Counted from the stretch's first letter, positions 37,715 through 50,738 are shown. The stretch is DNA of 64,000 nucleotides from Sebastes aleutianus (GCA_916700875.1 CAKAKS010000031.1:9958977-10022976); one strand, 5' to 3'. Program-made: numbers and translations. The notes: a model not told the origin generated them from the letters alone.

Positions 37715-37830
37715 TAGCCCTGTGATAGACTGGCGACCTGTCCAGGGTGTACCCCGCATTGCCCAATATCAGCTGGTATTTGGCTCCAGCTGAGGGGAAC
37801 TGCAGAGTCGGGCGATAATTCTCTGTGGTT
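37715..37830 (+). repeat. SINE/LINE-derived fragment
   Basis: It contains GACTGGCGACCTGTCCAGGG and GTACCCCGC ... GGCTCCAGCTGAGG, a sequence I recall as a very common fish retroposon segment. Fragment only. Confidence 0.6.
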
Positions 37831-39686
37831 TGGTCACTAGGACTGACATCTGATCAATTGTTAATATGGAAATATTGATTATAGCCGCTTTAAAGATGAT
37901 AGCAAACCTTAAAAAAACTCAATGGTGGGGATTTATATTCTGTGGGTCTTTGTAACAAATTGAAATTCTCTGTTGTTTACTTGATCAGCTGATCATTCTT
38001 AGTATCAGCTGGTTCTAATAGCTTTCAAATTAAAGTTACATTATATCAGCATTGTCATTTTATAACTGCCAAAAGTTCAAACTAAATGAGTGTAAATGTA
38101 AACTTTGCTGAACAGCAGCCACGATAATGGCACATTGAATTTTCCTACATTACCCACAACTCTCTGGTGTCAGTTGCTCTAATGACATCATCTTTAGGTG
38201 ACATGACTGAGAACTGAGTGGAAGAAGCAAAAAAACTGCTTAAGAGGTATTGTGTGTTTCTTTTTGTTTTATGGATGTTGTGTGAGAGAATGTGTATTTT
38301 TTTTGGAAAACAATTTATTTAAAGGTTCTCTGTATGACATTCAGAGCATTAATATAGCAGCAAACAAGACATAGAGGAGTAATGTCTACCTGAGCAGAGA
38401 ATGAAGTCGCTCTCCCTCTGTGTGTTTTAATCCAAGCTTCTCTGTGCTTTGTTGACATAGCCTGGCTTCTCTGTGCTTTGTTTACATAGCCTAGTATAGG
38501 CTAGCTAATGACCGGCACTCTGCGCTGCGCTCATACGGCGGTTACAGCTGACCCAACTGACGGCGTCATCACAGAAGACCCTCCGGTTCCTTCTCAGGTA
38601 AACACTGTTAGCTCTGTCAGCACTGTTGCCACTGTTTTCACCGTTAGCGCTGTTAGCACCATTAGCCGTGAGCTGCTGGCTCAGCCGTCGCCATGTTGAG
38701 ACCGATGTGGAGGCAATGGAAATGCATTTCTTCATTTAAAAGTGACATGATAAACAAGTATTAATGTTTAACAAGTACTGTACTAGCTATTTATTTTTTG
38801 TCTAGTTGTGGTTTTACTAATAATAAGTAGTCGTAGTAGTAGATTTATTATTCTAGATGTTTACTATAATTAGATTCTATTTTTGATAGTGTTTTGTTTA
38901 GTTTAACTATTTTCTTGTTTGGTATATTTTTTTTTTTTGCGTAATTACTATTTTGTTTTCTTTTGTTCATGAATTGGGTCACACTGTGGCCATCCACGGA
39001 GGTAGGTAGGTATAGGACCAGCATGCACCTGGGTGGGCTTATGATTTTTCGCCAGAACAAGAGAGGCAGCAACATCCATGTTTTTCTTTGTGCTTCGTTT
39101 GCTTGCTTGCTTTTTGGCTAAATAAATCATCAAAAACACATTCATTTTGCATGGGCATTTTGCCTGCGTAAGCCACATACCTATGGTGCGTCAGTGGCCC
39201 TTTGATTTAAGTTTGATCTAGATTTTTCAGACAAATGCCCACTACAAGTACTACTGACGGGCCAGGAGGTTGTTTATTTAGATCCTGTTTAGTTGTTATC
39301 TTGGCAACAACTACTTTACCTGGTGTCCATAATCATACCCCTCTGTCTCATTCCCAAACACATCAGCACATTTTCTGTGGATTCATCATTTGTGAAATCC
39401 TTTTTTTTTTTTGACAGTCTTGCAATATATGTTGCTTACTTTTTTTAGTTGCAGTCATTTCACAGAATGGAGCTCAACAATCATTTCAACCACAGCACCA
39501 CCACACCACAATGTGCAGTGAAATCAGCACCCAGTCAGTGATGCTGGTGGATGACAGTGAGCTTGAAATCCTGCTGATGCGACACTTTCTCTCCAAAAAC
39601 AAAAACATGTCTGTCGCTAAACACGACCAGTGAACACCCCCTCCCCGAAGTCTGCCTGTGAGTAAGAAGGGGAGTAAAAGGAATAA

Positions 39687-39689
<3 letters not shown>

Positions 39690-39721
<32 letters not shown>
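39690..39721. repeat. (GA)16 microsatellite
   Basis: 32 bp of GA. Confidence 0.95.
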
Positions 39722-39725
<4 letters not shown>

Positions 39726-40149
39726 TGGTTGGGCCGGTCTTTTCCTTGCCCTCCGCTCCTTTTTGAACTTTTCTTTCATTCTTCCAGTTCATTCTGTGCT
39801 TCTTTCCATAGCGCTAGTGACAAGGCGCTCCATTCACTGCCTCATTCTTCCACCCCTCCCTCCTCCCTCCATCTCCCTCACACACCCCGACCCCATCCCC
39901 TCCCTCCCAGCTCCTTTGTCTAGCTTGCGGGGGCCTGCTTTAGCTGCTATTCACCAGCCAGACGGACCGCCATTGACTGGACCCCCCCACCACCACCACC
40001 ACCACCACCACCTCATCCTCCCCCCTAACATCCCTCCCTCCGACAAACACCCTCACACACACATATGCACACAGCAACCTGGCCATTCCCCACCCTACGC
40101 CCTGTATCAGGCAGCTGCTATGCTAATAGGGAGGAAGGGATGGATGGAG

Positions 40150-40434
40150 GGAGGGAGGGAGGGAGGGATGAGGAGGAGAGACAGAGCAGCCAGCCTATAG
40201 CAGAGTGATAGAGGGAGGGAGAGCAGGGAGAGTGACCCCGCTCCTCCATCTCCATAGCCATGCCAGAGCAGCAGCTCGCCTCCTGTTACACAAAGGGAGT
40301 CCCCCGGCCCTCCTCCCCCTTCTCCCCCCCCCTCTTTCTCCTCCCCCCCACCTCCCCACACCCCCTCCTTCTCACCCCTCTGTTCCCCTCTTTCTCATTC
40401 AAATCCATTTTATACCCCAGTGGTAAAGGGAGCT
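40150..40434 (+). other. Promoter-like block ending at a splice donor (uncertain exon)
   Basis: GC-rich sequence follows an ATGCTAAT octamer-like motif (40119-40126) and leads to GTAAGTG at 40435. A frame from 40260 (MPEQQLASCYTKG) runs through proline-rich low-complexity sequence. No homology recognised and no partner exon found. It could be the first exon of an unannotated RNA or chance. Confidence 0.2.
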
Positions 40435-40510
40435 GTAAGTGCAGTATGTAAAGTAACCTTACTCCTGCCCCGCGGGCGTAACCATTCAGGGCTCAAGACA
40501 CAGAGAACAG

Positions 40511-40512
<2 letters not shown>

Positions 40513-40541
<29 letters not shown>

Positions 40542-40567
40542 CTGTGCGTGCGTGCGTGCGTGCGTGT
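40513..40567. repeat. (TG)n plus (GTGC)n compound repeat
   Basis: TG at 40513-40540, then GTGC units to 40567. Confidence 0.93.
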
Positions 40568-40818
40568 GTCCATTCCCCTGCTTTGTTTAGGACTGCAGCC
40601 CATACCTCCACACATAAACACACACACACACACAACTGACACCTGTCCTTGAGTCGAGTTGCATCTCCCCTCAGTCTCAAATAGTGCTGGACACACACAT
40701 TCTTCACACACAGACAAACACACGCCAATCACGGTTTGGTGCACTCACTTACCAATTTATTAGATACACCAAGCAAAAAGTCTATAATACAAACAGCCCT
40801 GCAATAAATGCTATACCC

Positions 40819-41302
40819 TAAAGGACCAGTATGTAACATTTACGGGGATCTATTGGCAGAAATGGAATATGAAATTAATAAGTATGTTTTCTTTAGTGTA
40901 TAATCAGCTGAAAATAAGAATTGTTGTGTTTTCGTTACCAAAGAATAAGCCGTTTATATCCACATAGGGAGCAGATCCCCTCTCCATGGAGTATACCATG
41001 TTTCTACAGTAGCCCAGAACGGACAAATCAAACACTGTTAACTTTTCCTGCTTGGGCCAGAGTCGATAACGTTACTCGCTCCCGTCGCCGTCGCTGCCGC
41101 TCTCGCTCTCTTGCTTCACCACTCACTTCCACTCACGACATACACACTGGCTCTGCTCCAACTGGCTCTAGAGAGGGACATTCGCATTTCCGCATTGGCC
41201 ACCGTTGCTCTCCGAAACGCTTGGCACACGGGAGAGGCTTCACTTGGTTGCAATCTCCTCGCCTCACCGCGATACTGCCGGATGCTACACACTGTTCCTT
41301 TA
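40819..41302. mobile_element. TIR element (MITE), TAAAGGACCAG type
   Basis: Left end TAAAGGACCAGTATGTA is mirrored by right end CTACACACTGTTCCTTTA. It is 484 bp with no transposase frame. The GC-rich interior (41080-41280) gives short spurious frames. Confidence 0.75.
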
Positions 41303-42011
41303 ATGAAAGCTATAATGGTCAGTGAAACTGTTTTAGAGAAGCGTTGATTACATTTTATAGTCATTTTGGAGGATGTAGTTTGAATTGCAATGTGTTATAC
41401 TGAGAGGTGTTTCTAATATTTTGTCTACCCCATATGTGTCAGTGGCGGGAGGCTTAAATGATATAAGTGAATGGACTAATGCCACATATTATGGCACTAA
41501 AACCAATTTGCAATACTTGTCCCTATGTACTTTTTTTGTAAAAATAAAACAAACAAAAACGATACAATAAAGATACATATAACAATACAATCAAATAAAA
41601 TGACAATAAAAACATGCATGATTGTAATTGATAAAACCTTTAAAAACAACCATAATCTGAAGAATGATCAGGCATGGATGTTGCATAAACAGTTGCTTCT
41701 TTTTATATTAGTGAACAATTAGGCTCAGATGGGTTGTAAATACATTTTATTCACATTATATTTTTTATATATTTAAAAATATATATATATTTTCTTCTGC
41801 ATGAAACCCAATTTGAGTATGACTCAATTTGATCAAAAGTCAGGTTTAATAAGCTAATTTATACGTTTGTTAGACTGATTGTAATTCAGCGCCCGCGGCT
41901 GTGTGTTGGCATGTTTGTGTCAGCAGCTTTTTTTCTGGTAGCATGTGTACACATCTCTTTTGGTGTGTTTTTTTTGGGGTGGGTGGGGGTGGGGGGTGTT
42001 GGCAGGAAGGC

Positions 42012-42014
<3 letters not shown>

Positions 42015-42053
<39 letters not shown>
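42015..42053. repeat. (TC)n microsatellite
   Basis: 39 bp of TC. Confidence 0.95.
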
Positions 42054-42056
<3 letters not shown>

Positions 42057-42418
42057 CCTCCTGTTCTGTTATTTACCCCTGTGCAGTGTGACCCTGTGCC
42101 CCATCAGGGAGGCACGTCCCATTTGACATCTGCCTGTTTGCAGGGGGAGGGAGGGAGGGAGGGGATACAAGGGGTGGGGTGTCCATATGGAGCTTCCACC
42201 TCCTCACATCCCCCCCCCACTCCCCCTTCCCCACACACACACACACACACACCCGACCCAGCCTTCCCCCGTCCCTAAACACACACACATGCACACACAA
42301 CTCCAACACCACAGCTCCTGCTGCCTGCACCCTTTGTTCCTCCGTGTGTGTGTGTGTGTGAGATGTCATGCCATTCCAACACACTGCAAGCCAGGTGGGA
42401 GAAGGAGGATTGAGGGCT

Positions 42419-42420
<2 letters not shown>

Positions 42421-42472
<52 letters not shown>

Positions 42473-42473
42473 G
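42421..42473. repeat. (TAGA)13 microsatellite
   Basis: 53 bp of TAGA. Confidence 0.96.
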
Positions 42474-43105
42474 TTTTTGTCATTCTCTTTGGCTCAATTG
42501 AGAATGATAATTATTTTTGTCAAAACAATAAGTTCAAATCTCTTAACAATTAGTTTGTTGTTCTCAATCATTCAGGCAAATTGTTCATGTTTTGGCACGT
42601 GTGCATAAGAGTAAGAATAAGAATAAGAATACCCACTTGCACATGGCTTGCTGATCAAAACCGATGAGTCGATTCTCAGTGAAACTGTCGTCCTCTTCAC
42701 AACTACTAAACATTTTTTCATCGTTTGAGCCGTCACATGCAAGATGATCCATTTAGTTATCAAAATATGTCAGACATACATGTCTGTTCCATAAATATCT
42801 ATGACATGGTGTTACGTAGTGTGAGGAGGTACAGTTTGTTTTTGTTTTTTTTACTGAACTACAGCAGGTTTTTTCATTGTTGCAGGGTTTCCTTTTTTTG
42901 GCATGGATTGGCATTTTGTGGCATATATTCTGATCGCTGTATTTGACTTTACATGAAAGATCAAAGGTGATTTTTCTATTTACAATATACAGCATGTAAC
43001 ACATTGCTACACAAATACTTTTACTGTATAAACACACATGTGCATATCCTGTTCCTGTTTACTACAGTATTGACTTTTCCCGGTAAAGAGATTTGTATAT
43101 ACTTT

Positions 43106-43115
<10 letters not shown>

Positions 43116-43155
<40 letters not shown>
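43116..43155. repeat. (GATA)10 microsatellite
   Basis: 40 bp of GATA, about 650 bp from a second GATA-type array at 42421. Confidence 0.96.
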
Positions 43156-43156
<1 letters not shown>

Positions 43157-43599
43157 ATGCATGATAGGGTGTACCAATTACCCCGTATGGATTATCGTCC
43201 TACACAATGATTCAGTGTGCTGGACGTACAATGAGCAGGCCGGCCGCAGGGCTGGATCTAGGCTAACGAGCTCGGTGGAGTTTAAATGGCCCAGTGTAAC
43301 ACTGACAAAAACCTGTCGGTGATACCGCGCTCTGTGACAGCATGTTCTTCTGTCGGGGCCCGCGGCCTTTGTCCGACAAGCTGTTAACGATAATACCTCT
43401 TGTTAAAAGGCTTACAGTGAATTAGGTTGTTAATACATATTGTGACACAGCTGTTGCAGCTATTTTTTCTATTACAGTGGAGAAAATGAGGCTTAAATGG
43501 AAATTAATCTCTTTATGCATTGGCGGAGTTGGTTCTTTCTAGCTGGATGAGATTGAGAGCACATCCCATCCTATATTTAGGTCAGGGGCAGGTGAACAG

Positions 43600-43800
43600 C
43601 AAATTAAGGGGATGGGAAAAGTAGAGACGGACTGGAATAGCGTCCACACTTTATTGGACTGAAACAGGCAACATTTTGTCCCAACCAGGTCTTCATCAGA
43701 CAAATGGTTAACATGACAAAAGGCATGGTACATACATTTTTATGCATAAAACTGATTACACTCAGGTGCAAAAACAGAGAGAACGGAAATCACAAAAATG
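43600..43800 (-). repeat. Probable LINE 3'-end fragment
   Basis: On the minus strand it reads GATGAAGACCTGGTTGGGAC ... TCCAATAAAGTGTGGACGC. This resembles the 3' end of a fish non-LTR element recalled from memory. Confidence 0.45.
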
Positions 43801-43982
43801 ATGATGACACAGAAAATATTTGAATATACTGTCAAATGTCAACATTGCACAACATTTGTAGAGCCCGCCGACTAGAAAGTAATGGTAATGGGAGAAAAAA
43901 ATCCTCTCCAAAATGTAGGAAATGTAACTTTACATTTAAATTGGAGTTACAGGACGACCAGCCTCATCACTTATGCTATTCG

Positions 43983-44587
43983 CTATAGAGAGGTGAAGTC
44001 CCGCCCCTTCCGGTGGACCCCATGGGACCTTATTTCAGAAAAAAATATGAACGAAAGTCAACGGAGAGAGACAAATAATAATTTGATCCTGTTTGAATTG
44101 CGCCATGAGTCACACATATGATGTTTGTCAATTAAAAGATAATTTTGCAAGTCAAGAAAGTCGTAGTGAACTACATCCCTCCTCTCGCACAATATACATC
44201 ACTAACTTAGCTATGACCACGCACAGATGTAATGTTATCTTAACTGACTCCTGGTCTTTATATCAGCCGGGAGGCGAAAGAACAAGTAAAACACGTTGCT
44301 CATGTGAGTACATCCCAGTACGAAACACACAGGCGTCGTAGCTGCAGCGAGAGAGACGTCACTTCCGCCACTTTTTGGTGTGCAGTCTTTCTAATTATGT
44401 TTTTACACAGTCTTGTACTTGACTTCCAAAATTATGTTTAAATTGAAAAACATCATATGTGTGATTCATGGCGCAATTCAAACGGGATAAAAAAAATATT
44501 TGTCTCTCGCCACCGTTCATATTTTTTTTTCCGAAATAAGGTCCCGTGGTGGTCCACTGGAAGGGGAGGGACTTCGCTTCTCTATAG
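43983..44587. mobile_element. Foldback / long-TIR element
   Basis: Arms 43983-44157 and 44411-44587 are inverted copies, about 175 bp each. CTATAGAGAGGTGAAGTCCC pairs with GGGACTTCGCTTCTCTATAG, and inner segments around CATATGATGTTT and AAACATCATATG also pair. The spacer is about 250 bp. No transposase. Confidence 0.8.
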
Positions 44588-45433
44588 TAGACACTATTTC
44601 TACAAATCCAGTAGAAATAACAAATCAAAACCTGTTGAAGGATGATTTTCTGTTTTGTTTTTTAAAGACTGTCTTTACAGTTTACCCAGAAACCCAGCAG
44701 AAACTGCAAAGGCGTCATTACATTGCAGGTCTCTAAGCATAACAGTAAGATCTTGCATACGTTGCAGATGGAACTGTACTGTATATACTGTACTCTGGCT
44801 ATAGTCCAGCTGCAATGTGCATGCAGACAACGGTGACAACATTCATAGATTGATTATTCTTAACAAATATATCTCAGTATACAATGTTATGTCATGTTAT
44901 TTCACACAATTCATGCAATTTAATTAGTATTATTATTTTACATTTATTTAAGTATTAATTATTATTATTACCTGGTTAAAGAAATATATATTTTTTAATT
45001 GTAATATCAGCAATTACTGACATGATATTAAGTCTTTAAACAGTATGAAAACATAATGTGATAACTCAAGACTTGAATGAAGACATTTTTATTCATAAAA
45101 ACTTCCGAAATGAATTCACTTTTTAGAGCAACAAGTATCCATTTTTTCCATCCTCTTCCTGTCGGCTGTATTTACCAGCATTCCTCAGTGTATATAAGTA
45201 AGAACAGGCTCCATTTGTGCTTGCAATGCAATATGATAACCCATCAAAAAACATTCCACGTATTATTTTTCTGTAAGTGAACTTTCAGATTCAGCTGTTG
45301 TGATGAAATATTGATCATCTGAACGACTAAACTGACACTTGACACATTTTAGGCTGTCAAGAGTCAGCCTGGCTGTGTTGTTTTTTGTGATTAGCGCATG
45401 CAATCATTCATATATATTTATAAATATGTATGT

Positions 45434-45472
45434 GTATGTATGTATGTATGTATGTATGTATGTGTGTGTGTG
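45434..45472. repeat. (TATG)n microsatellite
   Basis: Tetranucleotide TATG/TGTA array grading into GT. Confidence 0.93.
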
Positions 45473-45649
45473 CGCATGTGTGTATACATGTGTGTCATGG
45501 AGTAATTATGGAGAATAAAGGCCTGGTTGTACCGAGTGAAACTATGGGTTTTGAAGTGAGATGGAAGATGCTTTTCTGTTTGGCTGAGCAGACTCAATGG
45601 TCCCATTCAGCCAGCCCCCTTACTGCCCATTGTCCTCCCACCACCAGCC

Positions 45650-45651
<2 letters not shown>

Positions 45652-45688
<37 letters not shown>
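45652..45688. repeat. (CA)n microsatellite
   Basis: 37 bp of CA. Confidence 0.95.
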
Positions 45689-45690
<2 letters not shown>

Positions 45691-45989
45691 GCTGTATGGA
45701 CTCAGTGGAATTGGAGTGGAGGCCTGGAGGAGGAAGAGGGATGGAGCGAGCTCCTGCTGAATCTGAGAGCTGTTGGGAGGGGGTGAAGTGAGGAAGAGAG
45801 GGGTAGAAAACGGCACTGGGTGGAGAGTACTGGGATGGAAATAAAATTATGATGCACAGGTATCTCTTCAATTTAATGTTTAAGGCTTAGTTGGTGTAAT
45901 TATGCTGCATGTTTTTTAGGAGTGGTGTTATTGCAAATGCTCAAAATGTTCGGGTGCTGTGATAAATTAATTGACGGTGGTATATTTAG

Positions 45990-46252
45990 ATATTTTACTC
46001 AGGTAAAAGTAGCAACACCACGGTATTAAAAAACTCAATTATATGTTGCACTCCTGCATTCAAAATGTTACTTAAGTAAACGTATATAAGCATCAAATAA
46101 ACATTATAGTGGAGTAAAAAATACAATCTTTTCCTCTGAAATGTAGCGGAGTAGAAGTATAAAGTAAGATAAAAATGGAAAATACTCAAGTAAAGTAAAA
46201 GTACCTTCAAATTTTACTTGGGTAAATGTACTCGGTTACATTCCGTCACTGT
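45990..46252 (-). repeat. Dispersed repeat, same family as in the nrarp intron duplication
   Basis: Read on the minus strand it runs CAGTGACGGAATGTAAC ... ACTTCTACTCCGCTACAT, parallel to CAGTGGTGGAATGTAAC ... ACTTCTACTCCACTACAT at 29428-29525. It is a widespread fish repeat type. Non-coding. Confidence 0.65.
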
Positions 46253-47737
46253 CTGTCTATCACATCTGTGTGGAACAAATGTCCAGGTTTCCTCAAGTCA
46301 AGACAGCACACGTTGTCACCATCTAATGCCCTAAGTTAGACCCCTCGTCCAGCAGTTAACCAGCTCCACACGGCAGAAAAAACCCTCACACAATAGTCTG
46401 TATACGAACACACAGTGGTCACACAATAGTCTGGCTGAGGGGCATGAGGGACTCACACTCGTCGGGGGTTAATGATCGTCGGCCATTGGTTTGGAGCCCA
46501 TTAGGCCATTGATCTGGCTGCGTCTTTTATGCCACCTGGGGAAAGGAATGTGCCGGGGTCTCCTATTGTGTCTGTCGGCCTGCGAGTGTCACAGAGTGGT
46601 CATATACCCTCAGTGTGTGTGTGTGTGTGTTAGTGTGTCAAAGAGGGGTCAATCAAAGCAGAACGAACCAGAGCGTCACACACTGTGCAGAGACAGTGGA
46701 GGATTGAATATTCTTGAGGTCAGTTGGTCAAGGGTCATTTGCTCTCAGTTGATTTGAAAGCAGAAACGAAGACACGCAGAAAAAATTACTTTAACCGTTT
46801 ATGAACTCACACTTGCCCGCGTATGAACACAAACACATTCTGAAATTCACACTACACACAGTGCCTGCAGACACCAGGGAGGTAGATAAATGATAATGCA
46901 GAGCTCAGCACCTTTGGCGAGTACGTGAGGCGCATACATACACGCCACACACACAAAGGGAAGAAAGGAGCTTCATTCATAGCTGCTTCTATTAGTCGGC
47001 TGAATTTATTGCCTCTTCTTATAAAACATCCCTCTTTAAAAACAATCAAACTTCTCCATGGGTGGAAAACAACTAATTACAAGCACTCTTGTTCGTTTAA
47101 TTGAGCAGCTTTTTCATGCACTTCTAGCCTAAAAAGAAAAAAAAAACACATCAGTAACTGCATTCACTAAAGTAGAGTTTGGATTAGGCAGACTACTACT
47201 TACTAGTAAGGCATACATTATATGATGGGTGTATAAGCTTAAATAATTTATTAAATGATTTATAGATTAATAACATGCATTTATTTATACAAATTACCTT
47301 TTATTAATGACTTTCTATCAGAAAATCATGTATGCAGTTATGTTAGTAAGTTATTAAAGGGTCATGTCAATTTTTTTCACAATATTTCTGTGACAAAAAT
47401 ATTTCAGAATTTCTCATTTCCAGGTATTCATCAAAAATCTAATTTTTGATTTCCCCCCATTAAAATGTATTTACCTCTTTTACTATCTAATTTTGAGAGC
47501 TGTGCGGAGGCAATAGAAATGCATCTTTAATTAGCCTATATGTATCACTTCAGAAAAATGTCTACGACTGAATTGATAACATTTAACATAACATTTACAC
47601 ATACATTTCACTTATTGATTCACTTAATTGAAATTATGTGCAAGAGCATCTGTTGCTAGCTAACATTAGCTTGCCAGCACTGTAGATGTGGATGAACCAT
47701 TTGCAAAGGTATGTAGCTTATCTAGCTCAGTAGCTAA

Positions 47738-48253
47738 TGGTGCCTTCAAATGGGGTCGTGTTTACAGTGTTCACGAGAAGGGTCCATATGAACGCCCCCC
47801 TTTTGTGGTATTCACAACCTCATAAGTGGAAAGTTTCTGAAAGCTCCGAGTTCACGATTTGTGACGTGTTTGTTGACGTTGTCAAAAATGGCGGAGGCCA
47901 TGGAAGTTAATTGTTTGGTGCATAATAAGTTAATATATTGTCATTTTAGTCGTGTATTGTTTTTATTCATAAATTTACAATATGTCTGAGGAAAATGTTG
48001 ATACTCCCAACGGCCTCGTCTTTTTCCTCTGTCATTATGCCTTTGCATTTACTGTTATTAATTATTATTTAATTTATAATTATTAATTAAATTGTTAGCC
48101 TCTGTGGCTTCTAGACGCCGACAGCAACGTTAATATTGCTATCGCCTCGCTGCAGGGTTCTCACGACTTAACCCTTTGAACGCCAAGCATATTGTGTCCA
48201 AGACTTCCCATTTTGTATAACCACAAGCTTACGAGTTCCATTTGAAGGCACCA
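47738..48253. mobile_element. TIR element, PIF/Harbinger-like MITE
   Basis: Left end TGGTGCCTTCAAATGG and right end CCATTTGAAGGCACCA are inverted repeats, flanked on both sides by TAA, the 3-bp target duplication of PIF/Harbinger elements. It is 516 bp with no transposase. Confidence 0.75.
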
Positions 48254-48936
48254 TAATTTGCATAACTTAGAGATATAGTCTCTAATATTTTCAAATTTGA
48301 TCATTTGATGCTGAAAATGACACTTTTTTTTTTTAGCTAAATGATGAAGCTAGCATATATTTAAATTTAACAGAAACTATTATTCACTTATGAGGAGAGT
48401 GTTGGTTCCAACAACCGTGCATCTAAGGGTTAATAAAGCAATCAGTAGTAACGTTTTCCTTAATATTTGTGTTTACACAGTCAGGAGGATATGACGTCTA
48501 AAGTTCAAATGAATCTCTCGTCCCTCATAAAGTTATTTATGAGAAAGATGTTGTTCAATATTTTTGAGAGCAGCACTGCATGCAAAGAGATTACTTGAAT
48601 ATATCACTTTGAAAAGTCTTTAAAACAAATATTGTTGTACTGTTACTTAACTAGTTTTTAACCCAAGCAATCTTACTTCCAGTAATATTTAAGCAAGCAT
48701 TGTTTTCTTGCTTTCTTTCCATGTCTGAACTTCTTTGCAGTTTTTTTTCTGGATTCTGTCTTTTTGGAGCAAACATCTGTTGGATCTCAGACTTACTGAA
48801 AACACTCCCGATGACACAGCTGGGGTTTAGGGGAGGGGTTAGCGGGGTCTTTAAAAATGTTGGGGGGCCATGTAATCAGAGTTGAACTTGGAGAAGGAAA
48901 GAAAGTGATGTCCAACACAAGATGAGAGAGAGAGAG

Positions 48937-48938
<2 letters not shown>

Positions 48939-49009
<71 letters not shown>

Positions 49010-49037
49010 TGGGTGCATGTGTGTGTGTGTGTGTGTG
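48939..49037. repeat. (GT)n compound microsatellite
   Basis: 66 bp of pure GT, an interruption GCGCGTGGGTGCAT, then 21 bp more. It is preceded by (GA)n. Confidence 0.97.
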
Positions 49038-49559
49038 GAGGGGGGTCCTCTGTCGGCAGGACAATAGACAGTGGCAGCAGCAGCAGCAGCTGACCAGAGA
49101 ATCCCTTCTTCTTTTGTCATCCTGTATAATGACGTCTCCACCACACACACTCTTTCCCTCCCTTCCTCCCTCCCTCTTCACCCCATCACTACTCATCCCT
49201 CCTCCCTCTCTCCCTGACTTGGCATCAAGGGACTTCTGCATGTTCTTTCTCTCTCTCTCTCTCTCTCTCCCATCCCTCTTTCCTGGCATCTATTTACTCC
49301 CCTCTCTCGTCTTCTTCGGTCCGTCCTGCTCTTCAGAGACACATGTTCTCTCTATATATTATTCGCTGTGTGTATATGTCTGTGTTTGTGCAAGTACATG
49401 GCTTTGTATATATGTGTTTTCCAGCCTTTGCTCCTAAAGAATGTAACCTCTGAGACACTCTCCAAACTCCATATGTTAACTACGTCCAGCTCCCATCTGT
49501 GTGCAACCTGTGTGTATTGACGTCTGTTACACCTCAGCATGTCTGGGTGGCTGGCGGAG

Positions 49560-49850
49560 GATTTTTCACTTCACTTATTTGCAGCGGTCGAAGAATTACT
49601 CGGATCCTTTATGAAAGTAAAAGCACCAATACAACAATGTACAAATATAAACATTCAAAAGTCAAAGTACAGAAGCATTCTCAACAAAATGTGCTCAAGT
49701 ATCAAAAGTCAAAGTACTCATTCTGTGGACAAATGGCCTGTAGGACAGACTATTATATATATGACACTATTACACTGTTAATACTGATGCAAAGCAGCAT
49801 TTTAATAAGTAGTTGGTTAAGCTGGAGCTAGTTTGAACTACTTTATACAC
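49560..49850. repeat. Probable dispersed teleost repeat
   Basis: An AT-rich segment rich in GTAAAAGCA and CAAAGTACA words resembles the common fish 'AAGTAAAAGTAC' repeat class. Boundaries are approximate. No coding content. Confidence 0.4.
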
Positions 49851-50033
49851 CGTAAATGATCCTCTAAAGAATCACAAGGTTGTGAAATGATTAATGGAGG
49901 AGGAAAGAAGAAAAAAACAATGTTGTGCTACACATATGTGTATTCCTTTTTATATGGTATTTGCTTTTATTGTGAAATGATGGATAACTTAACCACAAAT
50001 GATAATTTAAATAAAAACCATCTAAGAAGTTTT

Positions 50034-50310
50034 ACAGAAAGGTCTAAGTATACTTGGCTTATACTGACAAGTATACAGAAAAGTCTAAGTATACTTGGCT
50101 TATACTGACAAGTAACAGAAAAGTCTAAGTATACTTGGTTCATACTGTCAAGTATACAGAAAGGTCTAAGTATGCTTGGCTTATACTGACAAGTATACAG
50201 AAAAGTCTAAGTATACTTGGTTCATACTGTCAAGTATACAGAAAGGTCTAAGTATACTTGGCTTATACTGACAAGTATACAGAAAAGTCTAAGTTTACTT
50301 GGCTTACAGG
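50034..50310. repeat. 41-bp minisatellite, about 7 copies
   Basis: The unit starts ACAGAAAAGTCTAAGTATAC and ends GACAAGTAT. Copies start at 50034, 50075, 50115, 50156, 50197, 50238 and 50279, a period of 41 with one 40. Variants alternate (AAAGG/GCTTATACTGAC against AAAAG/GTTCATACTGTC) in copies 3-6, giving an 82-bp higher-order period. Degenerate copies trail to about 50400. Confidence 0.9.
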
Positions 50311-50736
50311 CCTACTTGTACTTAATCTTTTGATCAAGATATACTTAAGAAAAGTATATATAAGTATTCTTGGCTTATAGGCCTACAGAAAGGTATCCTT
50401 GGCTTGTAGTTGTGCTTACTTTTTGCTAGAGTAGCCTATTAAAGTGTGGCTGATATAAATTAAGTGATTCTGATCAATATAGATGGTCGGCCAGTACAAA
50501 TGAGTGTTAAGACAGACAGAGCTGGTGTGAGGAACCAGCTGAGGCATGGTGGGAATTTTCTCATCAAACATGTGGTTAGCTCAGCCGGTCTATGCAAAGT
50601 TCTCTGCACTTGAAGTTATCGCTTCCTCTCTCTCTTCATGGGAATTTGCTCACGATTTTTCTTTTCTCTCTCTCTTTCTCTTCTCCTGAAAAGCAAACTG
50701 AAGTGTGTCAATACGGTTTCTCAGAGAATGTGAATG

Positions 50737-50738
<2 letters not shown>

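Noticed and set aside
40260..40451. 63-codon frame MPEQQLASCYTKG
   Set aside because: Mostly proline-rich low complexity, with no homology. It is kept only as part of a low-confidence promoter-like block.
42421..43155. Regular TAGA/GATA arrays considered as CRISPR-like repeats
   Set aside because: They are simple tetranucleotide microsatellites without spacers, in a vertebrate genome.
48876..49437. 137-codon minus-strand and 164-codon plus-strand frames
   Set aside because: Both derive from GT and CT repeats, with low-complexity translation.
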